Origin: a virus
Reading direction: 5' to 3' (one strand)
Length of the DNA: 26,306 bases
IMG/VR virus record: IMGVR_UViG_3300008261_000141
Span: 1 to 26,306 of that record
How positions within the stretch are numbered: the first letter of the stretch is position 1; every line of letters starts with the position of its first letter. Position numbers and translations under genes: made by a program. Shown in pieces: positions 18,678-26,244 of the stretch. The notes below the pieces were generated by a model. The model did no database searches, was not told the DNA's origin, and saw nothing but the letters and a program-made list of their open reading frames with translations.

Positions 18678-18922
18678 AATGGAAGAACAATTATAGGAGT
18701 TCGTTCTCCAACCCATGCACCAAGACAGTTGTACTCAATGTATTCCATGGCTTCTTCATCACTCATGCCGTCACGTTCCATGAGAATCTTTACCATCAAC
18801 TCCCATGAGTAAACCGCCAATGTAGGGTCGTTAATACGCTGGGAGTACCCAATGATTGCATCGTCAAAACCATCCATTACTAGGATGTCTTCTTCTAGTT
18901 CGGCTAACAATTCCTTATTCAA
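18674..18922 (-). CDS. Conserved-type phage protein (82 aa)
   Basis: MDGFDDAIIGYSQRINDPTL and YSWELMVKILMERDGMSDEE, then AMEYIEYNCLGAWVGERTPI, recall a small phage protein family I know only as hypothetical. It starts at TTG 18920-18922, overlapping the upstream stop by 8 bp. An internal ATG at residue 16 is the alternative. Confidence 0.8.
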   Translation of the reverse strand: MNKELLAELEEDILVMDGFDDAIIGYSQRINDPTLAVYSWELMVKILMERDGMSDEEAMEYIEYNCLGAWVGERTPIIVLPL

Positions 18923-19397
18923 TGTCAGTCCAATTCCTTTCGGCTTTTAGTAATGCTTGTCCGTCTATTTCTTCAATCAAAGAATCCCATTGTTTTATTT
19001 CTTTATCTTGATTCCATTCAGGTCTAGCAACGTAGGGGACACTCACAAGTAGTGATGGTATACCTTCTTTTAGAGTAAGCGCAACCATCTTGGGGTCTAT
19101 GTCTATATACCAATCAACTCGTCCCATGCCTGCATAAATTGCTCGCACACGGTCTAAGCGATGGTCTAAGCCAGTGTCTTGGCTGAAATCAATAGAGCCT
19201 GCCTTATACCCTTCACGCTTTAACCATTCTGTGATGATTGGGTATTTATCTTTAGGTATGCCATCAACAAGTACACAAATGCGTCCATTGTATTTTGTAA
19301 AAAGCATGTTCCATAAGGTGCGCCCATGCTTGCTTGGTTGACGAGCACCTATTTCTTCTGCTGGTAGCGCTAGTACATCGTAAGTAACGATAATCAC
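18915..19397 (-). CDS. HAD-like phage protein, probably not catalytic (160 aa)
   Basis: Segments WNMLFTKYNGRICVLVDGI, VDWYIDIDPKMVALTLKEG and SVPYVARPEWNQDKEIKQWD have the look of the C-terminal half of HAD-like proteins that phages carry beside nucleotidases. The classical DxDx(T/V) nucleophile motif is not evident, so the assignment rests on this pattern only. Overlaps its neighbours by one and eight bases. Confidence 0.72.
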   Translation of the reverse strand: MIIVTYDVLALPAEEIGARQPSKHGRTLWNMLFTKYNGRICVLVDGIPKDKYPIITEWLKREGYKAGSIDFSQDTGLDHRLDRVRAIYAGMGRVDWYIDIDPKMVALTLKEGIPSLLVSVPYVARPEWNQDKEIKQWDSLIEEIDGQALLKAERNWTDIE

Positions 19398-19858
19398 TAG
19401 TCGTATAGCCCCAGTTCAATACGCTGACGATGTGTGTAGTACTCAGCGGCTGGACAATACATACAGAGGTATTGGCGTTTATCTAATGGAATGCCAACCT
19501 TACGTCCAATTGTTTTATCATCATTGCACCAGTCAATGCACCCTTGAGTAGGGCGATTATGTCGGTTGTAGCATTTCAGTGCATCTACTTTAAGTTCATC
19601 ACGGAAATCACGAATGAATACATCTTGCTCTTTCAATTCATTTTTAAGAGCGGTTTCTATATCCAACTTAGACGCTGTGTCTGCATCAGTACGGTAAATG
19701 AGTGCCCTACATTCTTCAGGGTTAGGCACTTGGGCATTGTGTCGGTCACATAGTTCACGCAACTCTTGGTCATACTCTGGTGGACCGTCATATGGTCGCA
19801 TTTTGTACATGACTCCATGAGTCTTACAAACAAGAAGGCGGTTCATTGGTTCTGACAT
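19397..19858 (-). CDS. Cys/His-rich phage protein (153 aa)
   Basis: C11 and H14 near the start, CDRHN (37-41), CYNRHNRP (96-103), CIDWC (107-111) and YLCMYCPA (131-137) give about ten ligands, probably two metal sites. This Cys-rich type occurs in actinophages without known function (from memory). It has TAGGAG upstream. Its mRNA could begin in the 62-bp gap 19859-19920, where I see no clear promoter. Confidence 0.77.
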   Translation of the reverse strand: MSEPMNRLLVCKTHGVMYKMRPYDGPPEYDQELRELCDRHNAQVPNPEECRALIYRTDADTASKLDIETALKNELKEQDVFIRDFRDELKVDALKCYNRHNRPTQGCIDWCNDDKTIGRKVGIPLDKRQYLCMYCPAAEYYTHRQRIELGLYD

Positions 19859-19920
19859 CTAATGCTCCTAGTAGTGGTAGTCACATATGTTACACAATGT
19901 GTCTACAAATCCCTACACGC

Positions 19921-20337
19921 TTACTTTTTCTTTTTACCTTTGCCCCTACGAATGGTTGGGTAACCATCTTCGCCAGTAGTAATAAGGGGTTTTTTAGGCA
20001 CTTGCCCAGTCCCACCTTTAGCCTTGTCAATAAGGTTGCGAGGAGCAATGTCAGACAAACGGGCTTCTTGACCTGTGTATTCTGGCTGTGCACCTGGGTC
20101 ATATGACTCATCAAAGTTAGGGTCAATCTTTTGTGACAACTTTGAGTCAAGTGAGATAATCTTTGCACCAATACGTTCTGCTACTGACTTGCGTTTAGGA
20201 CGCTCAATACCATGAGGTGGTGCATCATCTGGACCAGACTCTGGAATAGGCATTACCGCAGGATGGTTACGGCGTTTAAACGCATTGATGTCTACAATGC
20301 GTGCGTCGTTATGACGCTCATCGTCACCCCTAGCCAT
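19921..20337 (-). CDS. Basic protein with the MAxGxDERHN start (138 aa)
   Basis: MARGDDERHNDARIVDINAF is one of five small proteins with this shared start. The rest is Pro/Lys/Gly-rich and low in hydrophobic residues, ending RRGKGKKKK, so it is probably disordered and nucleic-acid- or virion-associated. Last gene of the structural module. It overlaps the 77-residue gene by one base. Confidence 0.78.
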   Translation of the reverse strand: MARGDDERHNDARIVDINAFKRRNHPAVMPIPESGPDDAPPHGIERPKRKSVAERIGAKIISLDSKLSQKIDPNFDESYDPGAQPEYTGQEARLSDIAPRNLIDKAKGGTGQVPKKPLITTGEDGYPTIRRGKGKKKK

Positions 20338-20570
20338 TAGTGGTTACTGATTCCAGAAACGGTGCGACGGCGGTTTGAGTAAGGAGTTGGGTCGTCTGCT
20401 GCTGGGTTGCGAGTAGAGATGTTGTACTGTTCTTGAAGAACCGAAGCACGCTGTGCTGGGTCAAGGGGTTCTACTTCACCACCACGGCCTGGAGTCAAAC
20501 TTTTAAATGTTCCATCCGTAAGACCCAATGATAGGTCGTGGTTTAGTGAGCGAGATTCATTAACTGCCAT
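20337..20570 (-). CDS. Small polar protein (77 aa)
   Basis: MAVNESRSLNHDLSLGLTDG is followed by a polar tail with SNRRRTVSGISNH. Only the MAVN start is shared with the 439-residue protein upstream. No family is recognised. Likely virion-associated by position. Confidence 0.75.
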   Translation of the reverse strand: MAVNESRSLNHDLSLGLTDGTFKSLTPGRGGEVEPLDPAQRASVLQEQYNISTRNPAADDPTPYSNRRRTVSGISNH

Positions 20571-20572
20571 GA

Positions 20573-21892
20573 TTACTTACCCTTCTTAGTTTGTTTCTTT
20601 ACAGGGGCTTTAGCCTTCAAAGCAACTTTAGGTTTCTGTGAAGTGTTGCGAATTGCAGGAGTTTTTGCTGCGGCTTTTGCAACTGTTTTCTTAGCAGTTG
20701 TTTTTGCTTTTTCTGCTGGTGCTTGAGCCGCTGGTGCTGGAGCAGTGCTTCCTTGTGTATCACGCTTAGGTTGAACTGCTGAAGGCTGTACACCACCGTA
20801 ACCTGGGTCTTCTCCAGCAGGCATCAATCGTTGTCCACCTACGGTGTATTCACGATCATCAACTGTTCCATCTGGATACGAACGAGGTCCAATTTTTCCT
20901 GCGCCTGCTGGCTCAAGTGTACGCTTATCAAAACCAGTTACTGGTCTGCGCTGACGAAGACCAGTAGGTGCTGACGCTTGCGGTGCACTTGGTGCTTGTT
21001 GTTCTGGTGCACTTGGTGCTTGGGTAGCAGGTGCACTAATTGCTGGAGTGGCTGGAGTAGAAGCAGGTGCTCCACTAATTCTTTCTTGTGCTGCTGTTGC
21101 TGCGGCACGCTCACCTGGAGTTGCACCTTGTGCTGCTACGGCTTCAATCTTTTCTTTACGAGTACGCACGTCTTTTGTTCCTTGTGGTTTTGCTGGTGTC
21201 GGCGTTCCTGCTGTTCCAGGCCCCAAAGCACCAATCGGTTTTGGACCTGAGCCTACAGGAGTTGGAGCGGCTGGTCCAGCACCTACTGGGGTTGGACTAC
21301 CACCAGCAGGAAGTGCCTTTGGTGCTGGAGCGCCACCTACTGGAATTGGAGTTCTTCCAGGCTTAGTACCTTTAGGTGCAGGTCCAGCAGGAGCAGGTGC
21401 TGTAGCACCAGCAGTTGGTGCTGGTCCTCCTGCTTGGTAGTTACCAATGCCCATGTTTCCACTGTTGGTGTTGTTATCACCAATCATGTTGCCGATACCA
21501 CCAGCGTTGTTTTGACCGCTGACATTTCCAATACCAAAAGCGTTGTCACCGAATTGGTTCTGAATCGTAATACCACCAGCGCCGCCACCACCTTTACCAA
21601 ATGCTCCACGGCGACCACGAGTGTTTGCAGTTTGTTGTTGCTGTCGCTGGTCAACTTGTTGTGAGCCATAATCAGGACGACCCAAAGCATTAGATACTTG
21701 GAACGGAGCGCCTTGTGCGGCTCCTGGCTCTTTACGACTACCTACAGGTGCGGCTTGTGGAGTTGAACGTGTTTGCCAGCCAGTCTTACCAACTTGCTCT
21801 CCCAATGGACCTGTACGGTCTTGGCCTGATTTCATCATGTTGCGTCCAGCCCATTGTGCTTGTTGAACGCCTTCCCATGGATTTACTGCCAT
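20573..21892 (-). CDS. Low-complexity Ala/Pro/Gly-rich structural-type protein (439 aa)
   Basis: After MAVNPWEGVQQAQWAGRNMM come a polar Gln-rich region, a glycine run (about 99-107), and a Gly/Asn motif region (about 107-152: FGDNAFGIGNVSG, GGIGNMIGDNN, GNMGIGN). Long Ala/Pro/Gly stretches (150-370) lead to a Lys/Ala-rich tail (KTTAKKTVAKAAAKTP, then KKQTKKGK) resembling histone-H1-like tails. Probably disordered, and either virion- or DNA-associated. The minus-strand frame is real and the plus-strand frames opposite it are shadows. Exact role unknown. Confidence 0.8.
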   Translation of the reverse strand: MAVNPWEGVQQAQWAGRNMMKSGQDRTGPLGEQVGKTGWQTRSTPQAAPVGSRKEPGAAQGAPFQVSNALGRPDYGSQQVDQRQQQQTANTRGRRGAFGKGGGGAGGITIQNQFGDNAFGIGNVSGQNNAGGIGNMIGDNNTNSGNMGIGNYQAGGPAPTAGATAPAPAGPAPKGTKPGRTPIPVGGAPAPKALPAGGSPTPVGAGPAAPTPVGSGPKPIGALGPGTAGTPTPAKPQGTKDVRTRKEKIEAVAAQGATPGERAAATAAQERISGAPASTPATPAISAPATQAPSAPEQQAPSAPQASAPTGLRQRRPVTGFDKRTLEPAGAGKIGPRSYPDGTVDDREYTVGGQRLMPAGEDPGYGGVQPSAVQPKRDTQGSTAPAPAAQAPAEKAKTTAKKTVAKAAAKTPAIRNTSQKPKVALKAKAPVKKQTKKGK

Positions 21893-21895
21893 AAA

Positions 21896-22192
21896 TTAAC
21901 CCCACAAACTTTGCATTGAGTATCGGCTAGAACTTGAAAAATTATCTTCCATAAAGCCATTACGAAACATAACTGGTGCCCCAGAAACCCATGACCTATA
22001 GGAAACGTCTTGCCGTGGCATATCAAGAATATCTAAAATTCCCAACTCTTGCTTGCCAAAACCTCGTGATTGGGGCATTAATTGCTGTGGAACTACTGGG
22101 CGAATTTGCCTAATAGTGTCTTGGTCTGAGATGGCTGATTCAAGCGCTAGGTCTACCAGCATCTCTTGACGTGACGCCCATGGTTTAGCCAT
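21896..22192 (-). CDS. Unknown small protein (98 aa)
   Basis: MAKPWASRQEMLVDLALESA is helical, followed by a polar, Arg/Ser/Gln-rich region with RYSMQSLWG at the end. It starts by TAATG overlap with the gene before it. No family is recognised. Confidence 0.76.
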   Translation of the reverse strand: MAKPWASRQEMLVDLALESAISDQDTIRQIRPVVPQQLMPQSRGFGKQELGILDILDMPRQDVSYRSWVSGAPVMFRNGFMEDNFSSSSRYSMQSLWG

Positions 22193-22434
22193 TAATCGCT
22201 TAACTCACCTTCAGAGAAGCCTGTAAGGTCCACCCAGTTCTTACCAGTTGGTCCTATACCTTCATTGTCGTTGTTGCGAGCGTCTTCTACGTCCCAAGGA
22301 GCAACCCAGTTAGAGGGCATCTGAACTTCTTGAGTTCCAGGAAATGCCCTCTTGACCATATGCACAGCACGAAACATCTCTCGTGACATTGGTCGTCGCC
22401 GTAGGTTATCTCGCTCGTCTTTTCCTTTAGCCAT
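22192..22434 (-). CDS. Small protein with the MAKGKDERDN start (80 aa)
   Basis: MAKGKDERDNLRRRPMSREM carries the shared N-terminal signature, then MVKRAFPGTQEVQMPSNWVA and an acidic tail. After the first 14 or so residues it is unlike the other bearers. TAATG overlap with the gene before it. Confidence 0.78.
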   Translation of the reverse strand: MAKGKDERDNLRRRPMSREMFRAVHMVKRAFPGTQEVQMPSNWVAPWDVEDARNNDNEGIGPTGKNWVDLTGFSEGELSD

Positions 22435-22805
22435 TAGTGGGGTACACCATTCCAGTAAGGGCGTGGCTCTGAAGGCTCGTCACCTGGACGGGTACGGTCT
22501 AACTCACCATCTGGCATATTACGATTGTAGAAAGTTTCTTCTAGTACTTCTGATGGCATAGAAGTTCCTAATTTGTTAATTAGTCTTTCGTCATCTGGAG
22601 TTGCTCCACCACTATATGCGTTGTCGCCAAGTTCTTGTTGGTTTTTATAAGCATCAAGAACTCCACTAGCCTCATCGTTGCTAATCCCATACAAACGAGA
22701 CATCCCAGCAACTAGGCGAGGCTGTCGTCGCATAGGTTTGAGGTTATGCCCACCGTGTGGCGTAGATGGGTTTCCGATTATGCGTCCTCGGTGGTCTGTT
22801 GTCAT
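22434..22805 (-). CDS. Unknown protein with DHRGR start (123 aa)
   Basis: MTTDHRGRIIGNPSTPHGGH shares DHRGR near its start with the protein at 24340-24552. Then come RLYGISNDEASGVLDAYKNQ and a polar acidic end. AAGGAG precedes the ATG. The 46-bp gap upstream (22806-22851) holds AT-rich TATTAA and GATAAACT stretches that might be a -10, with no convincing -35. Confidence 0.76.
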   Translation of the reverse strand: MTTDHRGRIIGNPSTPHGGHNLKPMRRQPRLVAGMSRLYGISNDEASGVLDAYKNQQELGDNAYSGGATPDDERLINKLGTSMPSEVLEETFYNRNMPDGELDRTRPGDEPSEPRPYWNGVPH

Positions 22806-22851
22806 GGACTACTCCTTAAAACTGGCTTTTAATACTGCTCTAGTTTATCAG

Positions 22852-23139
22852 TTACAGAGTTTCATCTTTATCGGTGTCTTCTGGCATATCGTTAACCTTT
22901 GGTATTCCTGTGGTCCTACGCATGCGAGATTCCCACGCTATTCTTGCCAAAAGTTGTGACGCAGGGGATGTATATGTTCCTGGTCCTTGTCCTTCCCATT
23001 CAAGGTCGGAAACTGGGACATTTGCCGCATGTCTCTCAGCAATGAATTGTTGGTCAGGTGTCATCCCATGCTCAGACAGGAAATCTTCTTTACCGACTTT
23101 TCTCTTTGGATTATGTCGTTCGTCGTTGCCGTTAGCCAT
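22852..23139 (-). CDS. Small protein with the MANGxDERHNPKRK start (95 aa)
   Basis: MANGNDERHNPKRKVGKEDF is the clearest form of the shared N-terminal signature. It is followed by a helical stretch (SPASQLLARIAWESRMRR) and an acidic tail. I start at the ATG at 23137-23139, which overlaps the upstream stop as TGATG. A start four codons earlier would hide the signature. Confidence 0.8.
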   Translation of the reverse strand: MANGNDERHNPKRKVGKEDFLSEHGMTPDQQFIAERHAANVPVSDLEWEGQGPGTYTSPASQLLARIAWESRMRRTTGIPKVNDMPEDTDKDETL

Positions 23140-23420
23140 CAGCAGTCCCAAGCCCTTAATGACTTGTTGATACGACTATCTGGGTCATTGGCTGTCTTGG
23201 CAGAAGTGTTTTTCTTCTTCATACCTTCCATACGAGCACAAAAAGAGTCACGGCGAGCAGCAGACTTCTTAGACTTAGCAGCCTGTTCCTTCTTAACTGG
23301 CGGTTTAAGGTCTGAACCAGGATTTGCTCTTTCATAAGACTTGCGCCCTTTTTCATTGAGACCACCTTTTTCGTTCTTTCCTTCTTTGCGTTGCCACGCT
23401 TCTGACTTTTTGGTTGCCAT
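23139..23420 (-). CDS. DUF6321-like phage protein (93 aa)
   Basis: NEKGGLNEKGRKSYERANPG near residues 16-35, LKPPVKKEQ near 38-46, then SFCARMEGMKKKNTSAKTAN and DPDSRINKSLRAWDC at the end match the DUF6321 family widespread in phages. It is highly basic. The role is not known, though it is usually near structural genes. TAATG and TGATG overlaps with its neighbours. Confidence 0.88.
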   Translation of the reverse strand: MATKKSEAWQRKEGKNEKGGLNEKGRKSYERANPGSDLKPPVKKEQAAKSKKSAARRDSFCARMEGMKKKNTSAKTANDPDSRINKSLRAWDC

Positions 23421-23584
23421 TACTTTTTACCTTTTTTAGACACAGCCATATTGTCTACAAGATTTGGGTATGGGCGACCAGCAGCCTTGGCACGAGCCTT
23501 GGCTTTTGCCTTTTGGTCTGGTGTTAACTTTGATGATTTCTTTTTAGGATTTTCTTTATCCCATACTTCTTTTTTAGAAGCCAT
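23420..23584 (-). CDS. MASKKEVWDK-type small basic phage protein (54 aa)
   Basis: MASKKEVWDKENPKKKSSKL then PDQKAKAKARAKAAGRPYPN is a short Lys/Ala-rich helix ending in PYPNLVDNMA, a familiar tiny phage protein, probably DNA- or virion-associated. TAATG overlaps on both sides support translation. Confidence 0.82.
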   Translation of the reverse strand: MASKKEVWDKENPKKKSSKLTPDQKAKAKARAKAAGRPYPNLVDNMAVSKKGKK

Positions 23585-23901
23585 TATTCTCCCATTGAAG
23601 CGCCACGTCGTACTTGGTTCTGGTGCTGTGATGTTGTTGTTGAATACTTATCCTCTGGAATTACCCAACCTTGTGACTGACTATGTACTCCAATAGGAGT
23701 TGCATAGGAGTGAACTACGTAGTCAATGTCGTTTAGTGCCTCAATGGACTTGCGGCTACCTTCTGACATTTTTCCAAAATGAAGTTGGTCTCCTGGACCT
23801 GTGTGGGTACGAGCAGAAAGTGCCCCACCCGTCACAAAGGCTTCACGGCGACTGATTGGTTCAAATGCTTTGCGGGCAGTTGTTTTGATTGGCTTTGCCA
23901 T
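23584..23901 (-). CDS. DUF8033-like small phage protein (105 aa)
   Basis: DIDYVVHSYATPIGVHSQSQ and KYSTTTSQHQNQVRR recall the small phage family with SY.TPI...YS.TTS.HQN, here preceded by a basic helical start (MAKPIKTTARKAFEPISRRE). Name given from memory, so the domain number is tentative. TAATG overlap with the next gene. Confidence 0.78.
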   Translation of the reverse strand: MAKPIKTTARKAFEPISRREAFVTGGALSARTHTGPGDQLHFGKMSEGSRKSIEALNDIDYVVHSYATPIGVHSQSQGWVIPEDKYSTTTSQHQNQVRRGASMGE

Positions 23902-23903
23902 AA

Positions 23904-24164
23904 TTACTCCTCATCACTTAGACTAGTGCCTTGATTTTTAAGGCTTTGGGTGGACGCTACTCCTAGGTATTCTCCAGTTTCTGGATTCTCTATGTACTCA
24001 TAACCTTTTGCTGGTTGTTTTACACCACGAGAACTAGCAATACGAACACGAGTTCCTGCTTCTACGTTTGCTATAGGAGCAAAAGCATCAAGACCTACTG
24101 GGTCAAACTCCACTATGCTTGGGCGTCGTTTAGGGTTATGTCGTTCGTCTATACCGTTAGCCAT
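23904..24164 (-). CDS. Small protein with the MANGxDERHNPKRR start (86 aa)
   Basis: MANGIDERHNPKRRPSIVEF is followed by VEAGTRVRIASSRGVKQPAK and YEYIENPETGEYLGV. The shared signature is followed by a body different from the other bearers. TAATG overlap with the gene before it. Confidence 0.8.
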   Translation of the reverse strand: MANGIDERHNPKRRPSIVEFDPVGLDAFAPIANVEAGTRVRIASSRGVKQPAKGYEYIENPETGEYLGVASTQSLKNQGTSLSDEE

Positions 24165-24337
24165 TAGTCCTCCATGTACTGTTCTTCATTGTCTTCTTGT
24201 TCCATGATTTTTCCTTGAGCACGAAGACCAGCCTCAAGCCTGTTCATCAAAGTATCTATTTGAGACATGGAAGCATCCAACTCAGCACGACCAACCTTAC
24301 GCTTAGGATGGTTACGAGTGTCTTCTCCGTTAGCCAT
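24164..24337 (-). CDS. Small protein with the MANGEDTRNHPKRK start (57 aa)
   Basis: MANGEDTRNHPKRKVGRAEL followed by an amphipathic helix (SQIDTLMNRLEAGLRAQGKI) and an acidic end. The start is the ATG at 24335-24337 with GGAG upstream. The earlier in-frame ATG lies in the end of the upstream gene. Confidence 0.78.
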   Translation of the reverse strand: MANGEDTRNHPKRKVGRAELDASMSQIDTLMNRLEAGLRAQGKIMEQEDNEEQYMED

Positions 24338-24339
24338 GT

Positions 24340-24552
24340 TTATTTGCTCCAACCTTCTGGAAAATCATCGTCGTCTAGTCCTTCAGTTGGGTAGTTATTT
24401 TGAGTACCCTTACCCTCAGACTTCCATGTATCCTTTGAGTCTTTTTTACTGTCGTCTTGCTTTGGCTCGTAGGGTGCTTCCCAGTCTGGCTCATGTAATG
24501 GGTAAGGGTGATGGTTTGGATTAATCCACCTACCACGATGGTCAAAAGGCAT
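24340..24552 (-). CDS. Polar small protein with DHRGR start (70 aa)
   Basis: MPFDHRGRWINPNHHPYPLH shares DHRGR near its start with the 123-residue protein downstream. The rest is a Lys/Asp/Ser/Gly-rich acidic tail, probably disordered. Function unknown. Confidence 0.76.
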   Translation of the reverse strand: MPFDHRGRWINPNHHPYPLHEPDWEAPYEPKQDDSKKDSKDTWKSEGKGTQNNYPTEGLDDDDFPEGWSK

Positions 24553-24563
24553 AAAACTGTTCC

Positions 24564-25619
24564 TTACTCGTAACGAGGGCGTTGTTTAGGGTATGCACCA
24601 ATTTTACCGTAACTTGTATCAACCCTGTAATCTTTTGAATGTTGTCCAAAGTGGCTGTAGTCGTAGTCTTCATCTAGTGGTTCTTGTATAAACCTTGATG
24701 GCATACCCATAGCATCAGCCCTATTGTCTGTGTACTCTTGCGGCTCAAACACGCCTTGGTCTTCATCCATAGCGTAAACATCACTTGGACGCATACTAAG
24801 TACGCTTCTCCCACCTTCTGCTCTTTTATATTTAGTCTTTAACTTTTCTGCTTCTTTTGCAGCACCACGTGCTGTAACAAAACCACGACTGGTGTGTACA
24901 GGTGCACCTGTTTCGTATGTCCAGCCACCTTCTTCTGGTCCACCGTAAGCATCTGATAATTCGTGAACTACTGCACGATATGGAGCAATCTTTTCTTTTA
25001 GGCGTTGCCCACGAGTAAGGTTTCTTGTACTGGCACGGTTTGTTGCTTTTGCCTCACCCAAATCCTTGGCTTCGTAAATACCTTTAGGACCTTCTGGTGT
25101 TTCATAACTTGGAGTACGCATACCATATGGTTGGGCAGTTTCTTTACGCATTTCAGGGTTTGAATCGCTTAAAGCGTAACCAACGGCATGCTTTCCTAAA
25201 ATGGCTGCAAGTGTGGTGTGTCTGGATGTTTGACCAGGTTTTGGAGGAACAGACAAGTTTTTAACTTTATCTGATTCCTGTTCGTATAGTTGCTTTAGCC
25301 CTAGTACGTCTTCTGGACTGTCCTCATATTGGTGTATGAAACCGTTATATAGTTCTGCTTTGCCCATTGCATCTGTTAGTTGTTTATCCCTACGTTTAGC
25401 AATAAACTTGTCATCTTCAATACTTTTTGAAAAAGTATTAGGTCCTACACGGTCTCCATAATCTTCGTAATCTTTTAGTATTCCACGCTGTTCACCAGTA
25501 CTGGCAGAGGTTGGTCTAATCAGAGCAGTAGCAACACGACGCTGAACTTTGGCGGTACGGGACAACTTATCAGGGTCATCGCCTACCATGCGGTCTGTGT
25601 CTACTCGCTTAAAGCGCAT
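24564..25619 (-). CDS. Unknown structural-region protein with an internal YGGPEEGGW domain (351 aa)
   Basis: The N-terminal 200 residues are helical, charged and Lys/Arg/Asp-rich. Residues about 214-275 (APYRAVVHELSDAYGGPEEG, GWTYETGAPVHTSRGFVTAR, AAKEAEKLKTKYKR) look like the small phage family known for YGGPEEGGW, here inside a larger protein. The C-terminal part is acidic and Tyr-rich. I start at the ATG at 25617-25619, 6 nt after GGAG. A GTG one codon upstream is closer to it than usual. Confidence 0.78.
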   Translation of the reverse strand: MRFKRVDTDRMVGDDPDKLSRTAKVQRRVATALIRPTSASTGEQRGILKDYEDYGDRVGPNTFSKSIEDDKFIAKRRDKQLTDAMGKAELYNGFIHQYEDSPEDVLGLKQLYEQESDKVKNLSVPPKPGQTSRHTTLAAILGKHAVGYALSDSNPEMRKETAQPYGMRTPSYETPEGPKGIYEAKDLGEAKATNRASTRNLTRGQRLKEKIAPYRAVVHELSDAYGGPEEGGWTYETGAPVHTSRGFVTARGAAKEAEKLKTKYKRAEGGRSVLSMRPSDVYAMDEDQGVFEPQEYTDNRADAMGMPSRFIQEPLDEDYDYSHFGQHSKDYRVDTSYGKIGAYPKQRPRYE

Positions 25620-25621
25620 CA

Positions 25622-26107
25622 CTATCTCCAGGCTGGGGCTAGGGCTTTGAGCCTAGAGCGACGCTCAGGACTCATTTGTTGGGCATCATCGTAGTTTTGG
25701 TCGCCACGAGTAATTCCTTTAGGTCCTACTTTACCATCATTGGTAAGTCTGACTGGTTCAGCACCTGGAGGAGCAAACTTCATACCTTGTGATTGAAGAT
25801 TTAGACCAGTCCATTTGTTGAACTCATCAGGCCAAATGTAATCACCTGGATTAATACGCTCACCTTTGTGCACACCACGTGAGTACTGACGAGCGTTATT
25901 ACGACTGAGAGTGCCCAGTGTTTTATCTTGTCGTCGGTTAGACGACATTGTGCCAAGGTATCCATCTGGGTAAGTAGTGTCTGGCTGGGACTTATAACCA
26001 GACAGCATCTGGTCTTTTGCACTACGAAATACTGGAGACAATCCAAAACCACCGCCACCATTACTTTGGTCTGGATTAGACCATGAGGTAAAGGTATTCG
26101 CAGCCAT
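25622..26107 (-). CDS. Unknown structural-region protein (161 aa)
   Basis: MAANTFTSWSNPDQSNGGGG is followed by SRGVHKGERINPGDYIWPDE and MKFAPPGAEPVRLTNDGKVG. Polar, Gly/Asn/Arg-rich. No family is named. TGATG overlap with the preceding 45-residue gene, stop adjacent to the next gene's start. Confidence 0.78.
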   Translation of the reverse strand: MAANTFTSWSNPDQSNGGGGFGLSPVFRSAKDQMLSGYKSQPDTTYPDGYLGTMSSNRRQDKTLGTLSRNNARQYSRGVHKGERINPGDYIWPDEFNKWTGLNLQSQGMKFAPPGAEPVRLTNDGKVGPKGITRGDQNYDDAQQMSPERRSRLKALAPAWR

Positions 26108-26244
26108 CAGCGAAGACCTGTATTAGAAGCAGTTGAACTTAATACTCCACCCTGACCACCACCTACTGGTGAGATAGGACGAACTTGACCACGCTTACGC
26201 CAGTAACGAGAGTTGTTACGACTAGATGGTTTGCGTGAAGACAT
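26107..26244 (-). CDS. Small Arg/Ser/Gly-rich protein (45 aa)
   Basis: MSSRKPSSRNNSRYWRKRGQ and VGGGQGG show a highly basic, short protein without hydrophobic core. The ATG at 26242-26244 overlaps the upstream stop as TAATG and its stop overlaps the next ATG as TGATG, supporting real translation. Confidence 0.68.
   Translation of the reverse strand: MSSRKPSSRNNSRYWRKRGQVRPISPVGGGQGGVLSSTASNTGLR

Noticed and set aside
20978-21664. Several plus-strand open frames opposite the 439-residue gene
   Set aside because: They arise from its Ala/Pro/Gly codon repeats and give Cys/Trp/Val-rich low-complexity translations. The minus-strand frame fits the neighbours and their overlaps.
22806-22851. Promoter upstream of the 123-residue gene
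   Set aside because: AT-rich -10-like TATTAA and GATAAACT are present, but no -35 or operator. The structural module is otherwise one coupled operon, so it is not listed as a promoter.
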